In this document: positions 52,360-61,715 of the stretch, piece after piece
How positions within the stretch are numbered: the first letter of the stretch is position 1
Layout: every line of letters begins with the position of its first letter
Source of the DNA: Falsibacillus albus
GTDB taxonomy: Bacteria; Bacillota; Bacilli; Bacillales; DSM-25281
Length of the DNA stretch: 64,000 nucleotides
Direction of reading: 5' to 3'
Assembly: GCF_003668575.1 (NCBI RefSeq)
Contig: NZ_RCVZ01000017.1
Location: 1 to 64,000 of the forward strand
Position numbers and translations under genes: made by a program
Notes under the pieces: model-generated
The model's database searches: none
The model's input: only the letters and a program-made list of their open reading frames with translations
What the model was told of the DNA's origin: nothing

Positions 52360-52387
52360 GCTTGGAGTTTTGACTCTAAGCTTTTTT
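52358..52387 (+). terminator. Terminator of nos
   Basis: AAGCTTGGAGT pairs with ACTCTAAGCTT, followed by TTTT. It overlaps the stop codon. Confidence 0.85.
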
Positions 52388-52390
52388 GTT

Positions 52391-52714
52391 TTAATTATTC
52401 CATATTAAATAATGATCCCTTTCCACTTTACAGATTCTAAGTGGGGAGTTCTTGTGCCATACAGTTTTGCCACTGGCCTGTGCAGTCTGATGTGCTGAGT
52501 GGTCCTTCCATTTATGGATTGCCTCCAAAGAATCCTCCCCGAATCCTGAATCACGGGCCACGTCAAGAAATCCCTCTAGCTGTGCTGCCAACCCTTCCAT
52601 TTTATTGGCTGTTTTATCACCATTTGTCCTCTGTGAGAAAAAAATGACGGGATAATAAGGTGGTTCAGGGTATTCACAATTCCACTCATCGATAGTCACT
52701 CCAAATTTAATCAT
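52391..52714 (-). CDS. Hypothetical protein (107 aa)
   Basis: Starts MIKFGVTIDEWNCEYPEPPY; later HKWKDHSAHQTAQASGKTVW. No signal peptide or membrane segment. AAAAGGATAAGA lies before the ATG at 52714. Composition is balanced and the codon use ordinary, so it is probably a real gene convergent with nos. No family is recognised. Confidence 0.6.
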   Translation of the reverse strand: MIKFGVTIDEWNCEYPEPPYYPVIFFSQRTNGDKTANKMEGLAAQLEGFLDVARDSGFGEDSLEAIHKWKDHSAHQTAQASGKTVWHKNSPLRICKVERDHYLIWNN

Positions 52715-52850
52715 TCTTATCCTTTTTCTTCGAAAATAACAAACTTAAAAACTCTAGTTGGATATTCCTTTATTTTGAAATAAATAAGGTAAATAAGACT
52801 AGAAAACATAGAGCCTTTACTGATAATTTACACAAAACGCATAGATATAC

Positions 52851-52865
52851 CTGGAATCGTTTACA
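52851..52865 (+). promoter_or_regulatory. cre-like site upstream of the secreted PLD protein
   Basis: CTGGAATCGTTTACA matches the CcpA consensus at all positions but the first. It is 107 bp before the start codon. Carbon-catabolite control of the secreted enzyme is inferred. Confidence 0.55.
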
Positions 52866-52971
52866 CAATCATAAAAAAGGACGAAACTTTCTACCTATTC
52901 ATCTACAAAATTCGACATGTTTAAATAGATATTGGAGAGTTTTCCTAAATCAAACAAAAGAGGTGGAAAGA

Positions 52972-54915
52972 GTGAAAGCAGTATTTTCGGCAATTATGTC
53001 ATTAGCAATCATTACTGGTACTTTTTTAACACCGGGCATGGCCCAAAAAACATCCGCTGCAACCATTCATGATGTTGTCATCAATGAAGTGGCGTGGATG
53101 GGAACGACGACATCTTACAATGATGAGTGGATGGAGCTTTACAATCCGACTTCATCGGATATCGACCTGAGCGGCTGGACACTGAAGACTCCAGACGGTT
53201 CGGTATCGGTCAATCTAACAGGGACGATCAAAGCCAATGGATATTTCCTATTAGAACGCACGGATGATAGCACGATCCCGTATACTGCGGCAGATATGAT
53301 TTACAGCGGTGCACTCGCAAATTCCAATGAGTCATTGGAATTATACGACTCCTCAAGCAACCTCATCGATTCCGTCGGCAGCTGGTACGCAGGCGATAAC
53401 ACAACGAAAGCGACAATGGAAAGAGTGGATGCCACAGCGGACGGAAATTCAGCCAGCAACTGGAAGAGCTCGACGGCTTCTTACAACGGCGGATATGGCA
53501 CACCGAAAGCAGCCAACACCGCTTCCGCAAAAACGACGGAGCACCTGAATCATGTAAGTGAAGCTTTGAATGCCATCAACGTTTACTTTAACAAAAGCGC
53601 TCTGACACAATATGCTTCTGCAGGAAACGAAGCGAACTATAATGTAAACCTCGAAAATCGTTTAATCAAACGTTTGAATAGTGCAACATCAACGATCGAT
53701 ATGGCTACATATGAAATCAATTTGCCTCATGTCATCGATACACTTATGCAAAAAGCAGCGGAAGGCGTCCAAGTCCGGATCCTGGCTGATGCGAAAGATG
53801 CGACAGACCCTTATTACACTGAGCGCTACCAAACGATGCGCCTTTATTTAGAAAAAATGGAACGTGGGGAAGACGGTACGCTTGGAACCAGCGATGACGT
53901 TCACATCTTCTCAGACTCACCGATGTTTGCCGTGGAGGATGCGGCGAAACGAAGCGAATATGGACTTCCGGCAGACCTTTCCGACATCCCGACGAAAACC
54001 GTTGATGTAGGAAGTTCTTCCATGACAGGCCACCTGTTCGTGGATGGTGAAGAAAAAGCAGCGAATGCCTACTATTCACCTGATCATCAAATGCACAATA
54101 AATTCGTGCTTGTCGACAATCAATGGGTCTTCACCGGCAGCTGGAATTTCACCGTAACAGGGCTTTACGGTGATGATACGAACATGCAGCAAGGAATTCT
54201 TGATGGAAATCAGCAGCATTCCGTGGAAATCAACTCACCTGAGCTAGCTTCCATTTATAAAACGGAATTCGAAGAAATGTGGGGAAGCGGTACGGCGCAG
54301 CCAGATCCAGCCGTTTCAAACTTCAACACCCGCAAAATAGACAACACGCCGCACGTATTGGACATCGGCGGCAAAAAAGTCGAAATCTATTTCTCCGGCG
54401 GCGATGATGCATTGGGCCACCTTGCCAATCTTGTGAAAAATGAAGCGGACTACAGCGCCTACTTCACGATATTTGCATGGAGCGACCAGACGCTTGTCAA
54501 CGAACTCAAGAACAAATGGGAAGGCTCCTACGCTGACCAAACAGGTACACTGACAGGATTCGACGTCAAAGGTGTATACGATGCAAGCTACTGGAACCAG
54601 TGGTGGTCTGCAAGTGTGGAAATGCGCGGAGTAACAGCGTCCCAGTCCAGCACGAACAACCCGAATATCCGCTGGAACAACCCGGCGCCGGTTTATAAGG
54701 ACGCCGAAACAAGAAAGATGCATGCGAAGACGATGATCATCGATGCAGATACAAACAGCGATCCAACCGTTGTCGTCGGTTCCACCAACTGGAGCACAAA
54801 CGGCAATAGCAACAACGATGAAAACATGCTGTTTATCCATGACGCAGCCGTAGCCAACCAATTCGTCCAAGAATTCGACGCACGCTACACAAGCGCAGGC
54901 GGAACAGTGAATTAA
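52972..54915 (+). CDS. Secreted lamin-tail/phospholipase-D-domain protein
   Basis: 647 residues from GTG 52972 (GAGGTGG 5 nt upstream). Signal peptide MKAVFSAIMSLAIITGTFLT ending near TSA-A. About 33-155: lamin-tail domain (VVINEVAWMGTTTSYNDEWM, then LDLSGWTLK-like IDLSGWTLKTPDG). About 190-640: two phospholipase-D half-sites, HNKFVLVDNQWVFTGSWNF (about 375) and HAKTMIIDADTNSDPTVVVG (about 585), giving the paired HxKxxxxD motifs. LTD domains often accompany secreted nucleases and PLD-fold nucleases cleave DNA. A secreted nuclease or phosphodiesterase is likely. Confidence 0.87.
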   Translation: MKAVFSAIMSLAIITGTFLTPGMAQKTSAATIHDVVINEVAWMGTTTSYNDEWMELYNPTSSDIDLSGWTLKTPDGSVSVNLTGTIKANGYFLLERTDDSTIPYTAADMIYSGALANSNESLELYDSSSNLIDSVGSWYAGDNTTKATMERVDATADGNSASNWKSSTASYNGGYGTPKAANTASAKTTEHLNHVSEALNAINVYFNKSALTQYASAGNEANYNVNLENRLIKRLNSATSTIDMATYEINLPHVIDTLMQKAAEGVQVRILADAKDATDPYYTERYQTMRLYLEKMERGEDGTLGTSDDVHIFSDSPMFAVEDAAKRSEYGLPADLSDIPTKTVDVGSSSMTGHLFVDGEEKAANAYYSPDHQMHNKFVLVDNQWVFTGSWNFTVTGLYGDDTNMQQGILDGNQQHSVEINSPELASIYKTEFEEMWGSGTAQPDPAVSNFNTRKIDNTPHVLDIGGKKVEIYFSGGDDALGHLANLVKNEADYSAYFTIFAWSDQTLVNELKNKWEGSYADQTGTLTGFDVKGVYDASYWNQWWSASVEMRGVTASQSSTNNPNIRWNNPAPVYKDAETRKMHAKTMIIDADTNSDPTVVVGSTNWSTNGNSNNDENMLFIHDAAVANQFVQEFDARYTSAGGTVN

Positions 54916-54930
54916 ATAGCGATCCATAAA

Positions 54931-54972
54931 AAATGGAGCATAAAACCTGTTTGGTTTTATGCTCCATTTATC
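54931..54972 (+). terminator. Terminator of the PLD-protein gene
   Basis: AAATGGAGCATAAAACC pairs with GGTTTTATGCTCCATTT. Confidence 0.92.
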
Positions 54973-55226
54973 TTTGACCAAGGCCTTTGATAAATGGATG
55001 GTGGTCCTGTCAGGCCTGTTTGAGAATTAATGCATCTGCCTCATATCAAATGTGAGGAGTCCCACATATGGTATAAAAAGCAAAGTACATTCATCCCGAT
55101 TAATGGACGATATCAGCTGCTTTAATGGTGTGCAAATTTATTTTCAATTTCCAAATGGTTGAGGAGGATTTTTAAGCATATCATCTTAAAGGGAGACGTA
55201 TATTCTAAGGAAAAGGAGGGATATGG
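54973..55226 (+). other. Intergenic leader of the acidic-protein gene
   Basis: No frame is convincing. It ends with AAAAGGAGGGATATGG, the ribosome binding site of the acidic protein. TTTAATGGTGTGCAAATTTA and AT-rich sequence around 55100-55150 may hold the promoter. Nothing else is recognised. Confidence 0.4.
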
Positions 55227-55514
55227 ATGGCTAAAGAGGTTAAAAAAGCAAAGATTGTAATCGATTATGATGGTGGATTGACATTAGATGAAAATGCTGC
55301 CTTTGAAGACGCTTTGCGTGCGGTCCTGAACTCATTACCAGATTCCGATGAAGTCAAGGTTAAAGTAGAATTTGATGATGAAACAGAGGCTGAATTCAAA
55401 TTGGATGCTGAAGAAGATGACGATGACGAAGACGATGAAGATGAGGATGAGGATGAAGATGAAGTTGAGGAAGCAGAAGAGTTAAAGAAAGATGATGACG
55501 ACGATTATTGGTAA
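55227..55514 (+). CDS. Small protein with poly-acidic C terminus (95 aa)
   Basis: Residues 1-58 form an apparent alpha/beta domain (KKAKIVIDYDGGLTLDENAA, LRAVLNSLPDSDEVKVKVEF). Residues 60-93 are almost all Asp and Glu with a final DDYW. AAGGAGGG lies 6 nt before ATG 55227; an ATG at 55223 is out of frame. An acidic tail of this type could mimic nucleic acid or bind Ca2+ or basic proteins. No family recognised. Confidence 0.75.
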   Translation: MAKEVKKAKIVIDYDGGLTLDENAAFEDALRAVLNSLPDSDEVKVKVEFDDETEAEFKLDAEEDDDDEDDEDEDEDEDEVEEAEELKKDDDDDYW

Positions 55515-55545
55515 ACAATAGTTTAACAATTTAAATCTTCATTAG

Positions 55546-55580
55546 CCCTTTTTGTGCGTTGCTGTTCAAAAAGGGTTTTC
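55546..55580 (+). terminator. Terminator of the acidic-protein gene
   Basis: CCCTTTTTG and CAAAAAGGG with an 11-12 nt loop, followed by TTTT. Confidence 0.85.
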
Positions 55581-55604
55581 AATACATGAAAAAGAGGACG
55601 AGTT

Positions 55605-55641
55605 TAAAAAAGGAGTATTGTCATCACCATGACAATACTCC
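55605..55641 (-). terminator. Terminator of the cotI-ytcC operon
   Basis: GGAGTATTGTCAT and ATGACAATACTCC form a perfect stem; on the minus strand TTTTTT follows. Confidence 0.93.
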
Positions 55642-55659
55642 TTTCTATTAGCATGCTAT

Positions 55660-56811
55660 TTATGAATTGGCAGTCTCATCAAACATGTCCAGCAGCTCAG
55701 ATGCAACTCTTTTCCATTCATAGTGTGTGAGAGCGAGCTTTCTCCCCGTTTCCCCCATTTCTCTCATCAATGAAGGATCGGATAGTATTTTTGAGATGCT
55801 CAAGGCAAACTCATTAGGATCCTCTGGGTTTTCCACTACGTAGCCATTCTTTCCAGGAATGATTACTTCAGCATTCCCTCCTCGTGCTGTCGTAACAAGA
55901 GGCAGGCCCGCTGCCATTGCTTCATAATGGACACGTGCCAAGGGCTCCTGCCATTGGGACGTACAGACAAATAAATCTGAAGCTGCAAACCATTTTTGGA
56001 TCTCTGAAGGAGAGACGAAGCCTGTGCTAACGACTGGGATGGATAATTTATTTGCCAATGCTTTTATATAGGCGATGTAATCCGTCAACTCATTCTGGCT
56101 GAACCATTTGCTGCCTACAATGACTAATGCTAAGTCGGGGAACTTTGTGGAAAGCTGGGGTAGTGCCCTGATCAGTTTATCGACCCCTTTATTTTTAGAA
56201 AGCCGTCCTGCAAATAAAATGACGGTTTTGTTCTCCAGCCCATTCTCTTTGCGCAGTCTATTTCTCACATCATTCATCCAGGGATGTTCTCCAGGGAGAA
56301 AACGATTTGTATCAACACCGGAATAAATCGTTCTTATCTTCGATGAAGCTTCCGGATATAGGGTCCGTATTACATTGCCGACATAATTGCTGACTGTGGA
56401 GATGTTAGAGACCTCTTTGAGTGCTTTTTTGGCTTCAAACGGGTGGATTTTGTCTTTATTGAACATATCGTTATGCATGCTTAAAGTTATTTTTGCTAGA
56501 GGAGCAGCATTTCTTACTGGTAAAACAAGTCTGGGCCGGTTAAAAATATGAATCAAATCAAAGTTGTTGGAAAATAAATATTTCACAATCCCATTTTGGT
56601 AAATTTCAAATATTTTACCAGGTATGCGAACATACTTGATTCCATTTATTGTTTCCTCATTCGGAAGTGAAGGATCGCTAATTCCCAGCACTGTGATATC
56701 ATGGGATTTCCCTAATATCGGGAGGACGCCTTCGATATAGGTTTGAATCGCGCCGCCAAGCACAGGCGGAACTGGGAGCTTTTCTGTGCAGATCATAAGG
56801 ATTTTCATCAT
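55660..56811 (-). CDS. ytcC: GT4-family glycosyltransferase (YtcC-like)
   Basis: 383 residues from ATG 56811, which overlaps the upstream stop (ATGATGA) with GGAGCG nearby; the frame is open slightly farther. GT-B fold: N-terminal MKILMICTEKLPVPPVLGGA, C-terminal donor-site AGRLSKNKGVDKLIRALPQL and EPLARVHYEAMAAGLPLV, the EX7E motif. It transfers a nucleotide sugar, probably made by the facing ytd/ytc genes, to a spore-surface glycan. B. subtilis YtcC is a coat-associated glycosyltransferase. Confidence 0.88.
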   Translation of the reverse strand: MMKILMICTEKLPVPPVLGGAIQTYIEGVLPILGKSHDITVLGISDPSLPNEETINGIKYVRIPGKIFEIYQNGIVKYLFSNNFDLIHIFNRPRLVLPVRNAAPLAKITLSMHNDMFNKDKIHPFEAKKALKEVSNISTVSNYVGNVIRTLYPEASSKIRTIYSGVDTNRFLPGEHPWMNDVRNRLRKENGLENKTVILFAGRLSKNKGVDKLIRALPQLSTKFPDLALVIVGSKWFSQNELTDYIAYIKALANKLSIPVVSTGFVSPSEIQKWFAASDLFVCTSQWQEPLARVHYEAMAAGLPLVTTARGGNAEVIIPGKNGYVVENPEDPNEFALSISKILSDPSLMREMGETGRKLALTHYEWKRVASELLDMFDETANS

Positions 56812-57902
56812 TTGATTAATTCGCTCCAATCCTTTTTGATTTCTTCAAGTACAGCCCATTTTGACTGTTCCAAATCATCAATAGTATGAATGAGGGCTGA
56901 TGTCTCAGCATTGAGAAACATTTCAGGCTCATAGACTATTTCTTTAATATTTTTATAGAATTCATTAGGTAAAGATAAGTCGATTATTAATATGTCAAAA
57001 AGCTCTGGTGTGATAGGATTTTCATTGTGGTAAGCAAGTATCATTTCCTTGACCCATTCAGGATCCCATGTAAATAAATCCGCCATTGTTCCGGTTATCA
57101 GCTTTCGAAGATCACGAATCGGTAAGTCAAAGGAAACTCCATCCAAATCGATGATCCACATTCCGTGGGCTCCCTTTTGTCCATTGGACCAGCCATAATC
57201 TTGATGGACCAATCCAAAATGCTGATTCCCTTTTGTGACTAAATTTACATATTCGGAATGCAATAGAGCGTCTAGGCTCTCCTTTGCCTGTTTCTCAAAT
57301 TTGTCCACAACGGACAATAATGTTTTGCTCGCAGGCATTTCATCATAGGCAAGGGCAATATTTCTGAACCAATCCATTTTATAGATCATCTTTTCGTAAA
57401 ATTTCGGCCATTTGTGAAGTCTGGAGACTCTTTCAGCACCTGCTGGGGGAACATAGCCTTTGCTAAGCCGATGAAATTCACCGAGTGCTGCACATAACTG
57501 TTTAGCCCCCTCGAGGTCTTTTGAGACAGGAGATAATGGTTCGATCCATTCAGCGACAAACCATAATTTCCTTCCGGCACATACACTCATATTTCCATTT
57601 CTTGTTCTGATGATGGGCGGTACATTCGCTTTTTTTTCCATCACTAAATATTCCTGTGCTCCCAAACTGAACAAACTTCTTGTCGGCCTGCGATGCAGCA
57701 GTTTTAAACTTTTAGGACCTTTATCCGTTTCGAGCTTCCATATGGCCCCTCCTTTATCAGGCTTCGTTGTGACGACTGTCCTGCCGTACACCTCGAAATC
57801 ATAAAACTCCTGAACCCTATCCGCGAGTTGTTCGATATATTCCGGTACGAAAAAATCTGAATCTGTTTCCCTCACTTCCCAAGATTCAATAATATTCTTC
57901 AT
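56808..57902 (-). CDS. cotI: CotS/CotI-family spore coat protein
   Basis: 364 residues from ATG 57902 (GAGAGG 6 nt upstream). Kinase-like APH fold: GLVHQDYGWSNGQK (about 230) corresponds to the HxDxxxxN loop and MWIIDLDGVSFDLPIRDL to the metal site. CotS, CotI and YutH are coat-associated members of this family. It is coupled to ytcC and divergent from ytdA-ytcA-ytcB. Enzymatic activity is unproven for the family. Confidence 0.88.
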   Translation of the reverse strand: MKNIIESWEVRETDSDFFVPEYIEQLADRVQEFYDFEVYGRTVVTTKPDKGGAIWKLETDKGPKSLKLLHRRPTRSLFSLGAQEYLVMEKKANVPPIIRTRNGNMSVCAGRKLWFVAEWIEPLSPVSKDLEGAKQLCAALGEFHRLSKGYVPPAGAERVSRLHKWPKFYEKMIYKMDWFRNIALAYDEMPASKTLLSVVDKFEKQAKESLDALLHSEYVNLVTKGNQHFGLVHQDYGWSNGQKGAHGMWIIDLDGVSFDLPIRDLRKLITGTMADLFTWDPEWVKEMILAYHNENPITPELFDILIIDLSLPNEFYKNIKEIVYEPEMFLNAETSALIHTIDDLEQSKWAVLEEIKKDWSELIK

Positions 57903-58188
57903 CAATGACCTCTCCCGTTTTAGATTTTATATTGTGACATCAAGCATTGGATATATTTTTTCTTTGCATATTTAATCTCAAGAGGGGGGGCGCCCCTCTC
58001 CCTTTTTAGTACCATATGTTCAGTAAAAAAAAATGTATAGGGAAGATGTCCCGAATTTGGAGTGGTGATTATAAATCAAGATTGTCTAAAATGGGTCATT
58101 TTCCTAAAAAGTCAATGCCTCCAAACATTATGTCTTTTCTTTCATATGAATATATAAACGAAAACTTACGAAAAAAGGGGGGGAATCC
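57903..58188. promoter_or_regulatory. Divergent spore-coat promoter region with orphan hairpin
   Basis: The 286-bp spacer between cotI and ytdA contains AGAGGGG...CCCCTCT followed by CCCTTTTT (57981-58006), a terminator-like stem with no gene ending at it on the plus strand. AC (58125-58126), 16 bp and CATATGAATA (58143-58152) approximate a mother-cell sigma-K promoter for ytdA. The match is imperfect and tentative. AAAAAAGGGGGGG precedes the ytdA ATG. Confidence 0.4.
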
Positions 58189-59076
58189 ATGAAGATCAGA
58201 AAAGCCATCATCCCTGCAGCAGGACTTGGAACAAGATTTCTTCCAGCCACTAAAGCACTGCCAAAAGAAATGCTTCCCATCGTGGATAAACCGGCAATTC
58301 AATACATTGTAGAAGAAGCTGTCGCATCAGGTATAGAAGATATCATCATCATCAGCGGAAGAAATAAGCGCTCAATCGAAGATCACTTTGATCGATCGTA
58401 TGAATTGGAGGAAAATCTTTTTCAAAAAAATAAGCATACACTCCTTTCTCAAGTTCAGCAGATTTCAGATTTGGCCAATATTCATTACATCCGCCAAAAG
58501 GAACCAAAGGGGTTGGGTGACGCTATTTATTGTGCAAAAAGCTTTATTGGAAATGAACCATTCGCCATTTTATTGGGTGACGATGTCGTAGACTCAACCA
58601 CTCCATGTTTAAAACAGTTGATGAACATATTCTACAAATACCATTGCTCGGTGGTGGGAGTCCAGACTGTTTCAGAGGAGGATGTTTCAAAGTATGGCAT
58701 CATCAAGCCAAAAGGGGCTGATATAGATAAAAATGTCATCAATGTCGAGGAGGTTATCGAAAAACCGGATAGCCTCAATGCCCCTTCACGATACGCGGTT
58801 ATGGGAAGGTATATTTTGATGCCGGAGATATTTGATATTTTAAAAAACCTTACTCCAGGTTTGGGTGGGGAAATTCAATTGACGGACGCCATACAAATCT
58901 TGATTCAATCCCAAACTGTCGTTGCCTATCATTTTCAGGGGAAGAGATATGATATCGGGAATAAGATGGGCTTTATCCGTGCTACATTGGACTACGCCAT
59001 GAAGCGGACCGATTTTCGAGACGATGTTATTCAATACTTGCAGCAATTACTTGCCGGAGAGCAAGGTGGAGAATAG
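58189..59076 (+). CDS. ytdA: UTP-glucose-1-phosphate uridylyltransferase (GtaB/YtdA-like)
   Basis: 295 residues. KAIIPAAGLGTRFLPATKAL with the LGTRF nucleotide-binding loop, EMLPIVDKPAIQYIVEEAV, and GLGDAIYCAKSFIG are GalU/GtaB signatures. It makes UDP-glucose, substrate of the next gene. Location beside ytcA and ytcB argues for the sporulation paralogue YtdA rather than housekeeping GtaB. Confidence 0.93.
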   Translation: MKIRKAIIPAAGLGTRFLPATKALPKEMLPIVDKPAIQYIVEEAVASGIEDIIIISGRNKRSIEDHFDRSYELEENLFQKNKHTLLSQVQQISDLANIHYIRQKEPKGLGDAIYCAKSFIGNEPFAILLGDDVVDSTTPCLKQLMNIFYKYHCSVVGVQTVSEEDVSKYGIIKPKGADIDKNVINVEEVIEKPDSLNAPSRYAVMGRYILMPEIFDILKNLTPGLGGEIQLTDAIQILIQSQTVVAYHFQGKRYDIGNKMGFIRATLDYAMKRTDFRDDVIQYLQQLLAGEQGGE

Positions 59077-59197
59077 GTACCTGCCGATAAAATCATGCTG
59101 ATTTCTGGGGAGGCGCCTTTCCCGATTTGGCAATTGCACATAGTTTATAGAAATGATATACAGCCATGTAGTTGAGGCTTTTGGAGATGTCGTGTAT

Positions 59198-60508
59198 ATG
59201 AAAATAGCAATTATTGGGGCGGGGTATGTTGGAACGACCACTGCTGCAGCGTTTGCCCATCATGGTCATGAAGTGTTTGTCGCTGATAACAATCAAGAAA
59301 AAATTAAGGCCTTTCAGCGTTTGAAAGTTCCATTTTATGAAGATGGGCTTGAGGAAGCCTTGAAGGAATTTATTCAGAAAAACCTGCTATCCTTTACCAC
59401 AGATATTAAACAAATCATTCAAGGTTGCGAAGTCATATTTCTGGCAGTCGGGACTCCTTCACTGACAACCGGCGAAGCTGATCTTTCCTATATAAAGGAA
59501 GCAGCCAAAGAAATTGGCAGGTACATGAACGATTATAAAGTCATTGTCATTAAGAGTACCGTACCAGTCGGAACGGTAAATTATGTACAGGAAGTCATTC
59601 AGGATGAACTGAAAGCAAGGAAATCCAATATTCCTTTCGACACAGTGTCCAATCCGGAATTTCTGAGGGAAGGAAAAGCAATGGAGGATGCCATCGATCC
59701 AGAACGGATCGTCATAGGCAGTGATTCGGAAAGAGCAGAAACAATCATGAGAACCATATACAAGGAATTTAGGTGTCCAAATATTATGTGCACTTCCCCA
59801 AAAAATGCTGAAATGATCAAATATGCCTCCAATTCTTTTTTAGCAGCAAAGATTTCATTTATGAATGAACTTGCCAGGCTTTGTGATGTACTTGGCGTTG
59901 ATGTGGCCGAAGTTTCGAAAGGAATGGGGCTGGACAGCAGGATCGGCCATCAATTTCTACAAGCTGGCATTGGCTATGGGGGATCGTGTTTCCCGAAAGA
60001 TACAAAAGCGCTGGCCCAAATTGCACTTCAAAGGAATCTTTCGCTTGGAATTGTTGAAGCAGTGTGCGCTGTAAATGAAACGCAGGCACAATGGTTTTTG
60101 GAAAAAGCAGAAAACGCACTGGGAAGTTTTTCAGGTAAACAGATAACTGTCTTGGGGCTTACCTTTAAACCGGATACGGATGATATCCGGGAAGCCTCGT
60201 CATTGAAAATAATCGATTATTTGGTGAAGAAAAAAGCATTGATTTCAGTTTTTGATCCGAAAGGAATGGAGCATGTAAAAAAGCTGTTTCCAGGCATTAG
60301 TTATAAAACAGATCCTTTACAAGCACTTACAAACGCAGATGCAGCAATCATTGCGACCGAATGGAAGCAATTCACCGAATTGGATTGGAAATCAGCTAAA
60401 AAGGTAATGGCACAGCCGTATATATTTGATGGAAGAAATTCACTTGACCCCGAAGTGATGAAAAATTTGGGATATGTATATATGGGTGTTGGCAGGCCCC
60501 CTCTATAA
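59198..60508 (+). CDS. ytcA: UDP-glucose 6-dehydrogenase (YtcA-like)
   Basis: 436 residues from ATG 59198 (GGAGATG 9 nt upstream; frame open to 59153). Rossmann MKIAIIGAGYVGTTTAAAFA; catalytic Cys264 in GYGGSCFPKDTKAL; C-terminal TVLGLTFKPDTDDIREASSL. It oxidises UDP-glucose to UDP-glucuronate with two NAD+. It separates ytdA and ytcB by 121 and 46 bp, giving a likely operon. Confidence 0.94.
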   Translation: MKIAIIGAGYVGTTTAAAFAHHGHEVFVADNNQEKIKAFQRLKVPFYEDGLEEALKEFIQKNLLSFTTDIKQIIQGCEVIFLAVGTPSLTTGEADLSYIKEAAKEIGRYMNDYKVIVIKSTVPVGTVNYVQEVIQDELKARKSNIPFDTVSNPEFLREGKAMEDAIDPERIVIGSDSERAETIMRTIYKEFRCPNIMCTSPKNAEMIKYASNSFLAAKISFMNELARLCDVLGVDVAEVSKGMGLDSRIGHQFLQAGIGYGGSCFPKDTKALAQIALQRNLSLGIVEAVCAVNETQAQWFLEKAENALGSFSGKQITVLGLTFKPDTDDIREASSLKIIDYLVKKKALISVFDPKGMEHVKKLFPGISYKTDPLQALTNADAAIIATEWKQFTELDWKSAKKVMAQPYIFDGRNSLDPEVMKNLGYVYMGVGRPPL

Positions 60509-60554
60509 GGTCCTATGCGATTTATCATCCTAAATGGGAAAGGAGGTGTGGCAC

Positions 60555-61535
60555 TTGCAGCAAAATGATACATTCGTTCTGATTACAGGTTGTGCAGGAT
60601 TCATCGGCTTCCATGTGGCAAAAAAATTGTTGGCAGAAGGGGTCAAAGTTGTTGGACTTGATAATTTAAATGAATATTATGATACGAAGCTGAAAGAAGA
60701 TCGTTTAAATATATTGAAGACACAATCAAATTTTCACTTTATAAAAGGATCGATCGAAAACGACGAATTGCTTGAAAGCATATTCACTCAATTCAAATTT
60801 GACAGTGTCATCCATTTGGCTGCACAGGCTGGTGTTCGATACAGCCTGAAAAATCCGGAGGTCTATATCCAATCGAACCTTGTTGGATTCGCAAACATCC
60901 TTGAATGCTGCAGAACCTTTCAAATCAAGCATCTGATATATGCTTCCACCAGTTCTGTCTATGGGAAGAACAAGCAGATCCCATTTTCTTGTGAAGATCG
61001 GACGGATCATCCCATCAGTTTATATGCTGCGACGAAAAAAGCAAATGAGCTCATGGCTCATGCATACACCCACTTATATCAACTACCCACAACCGGCTTA
61101 AGGTTTTTCACAGTATATGGTCCTTGGGGGAGGCCGGATATGGCTTTATTCACTTTTGCTGAGTCCATAACCAAAGGGGAGCCGATCAACCTCTTTAATC
61201 ATGGCAGAATGAAGCGGGATTTCACCTACATCGATGACGTGGTGGAATCTATATGGCGAATCTTGAAAACCCCTCATCAGCCCGAATCCCCCAACCTTTA
61301 CCGCATTTATAATATTGGAAACCGCCATCCAATTCAATTGGACTATTTTGTTCAGCTTATAGAAGAAAAATTGGGTATGAAAGCACAAAAGAATTACGTG
61401 GCGATTCAGCCTGGCGATGTGTTGGAAACATATGCTGATATAGATGAATTGGTTAAAGATTTCGGATATGCTCCCATGACATCGATCGAGGATGGAATTA
61501 CCCGTTTTGTGGAGTGGTTTAAAGAATACTACTAG
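60555..61535 (+). CDS. ytcB: UDP-glucuronate 4-epimerase-like SDR (YtcB-like)
   Basis: 326 residues from TTG 60555 with AGGAGGTG 6 nt before it; the frame continues upstream without better support. Extended SDR: GCAGFIGFHVAKKLL, GLDNLNEYYDTKLKEDRL, catalytic YAATK with the upstream Ser/Thr cluster ASTSSVYG. The N-terminal pattern matches the UDP-glucuronate epimerases (GAE/CapI). It would convert the ytcA product to UDP-galacturonate for the spore glycan. Confidence 0.92.
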   Translation: MQQNDTFVLITGCAGFIGFHVAKKLLAEGVKVVGLDNLNEYYDTKLKEDRLNILKTQSNFHFIKGSIENDELLESIFTQFKFDSVIHLAAQAGVRYSLKNPEVYIQSNLVGFANILECCRTFQIKHLIYASTSSVYGKNKQIPFSCEDRTDHPISLYAATKKANELMAHAYTHLYQLPTTGLRFFTVYGPWGRPDMALFTFAESITKGEPINLFNHGRMKRDFTYIDDVVESIWRILKTPHQPESPNLYRIYNIGNRHPIQLDYFVQLIEEKLGMKAQKNYVAIQPGDVLETYADIDELVKDFGYAPMTSIEDGITRFVEWFKEYY

Positions 61536-61589
61536 ATTAAATAGCAACATTTATAAAAAACAGATCCAAATAAGCAGGAATTTACACGA

Positions 61590-61634
61590 TCGGGCACATG
61601 ACCAGCAATGGTTTGTGCCCGGTTTTTTTTTTTT
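61590..61634 (+). terminator. Terminator of ytdA-ytcA-ytcB
   Basis: CGGGCACA and TGTGCCCG with a 14-nt loop, followed by twelve or more T. Confidence 0.92.
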
Positions 61635-61715
61635 TGATGAGGAGAACGCAAAGGTGATGACAAGGGAAAATATGTTAATATAAATTGGAATGATGTTTTG
61701 TAAGGGGGAGCACAT

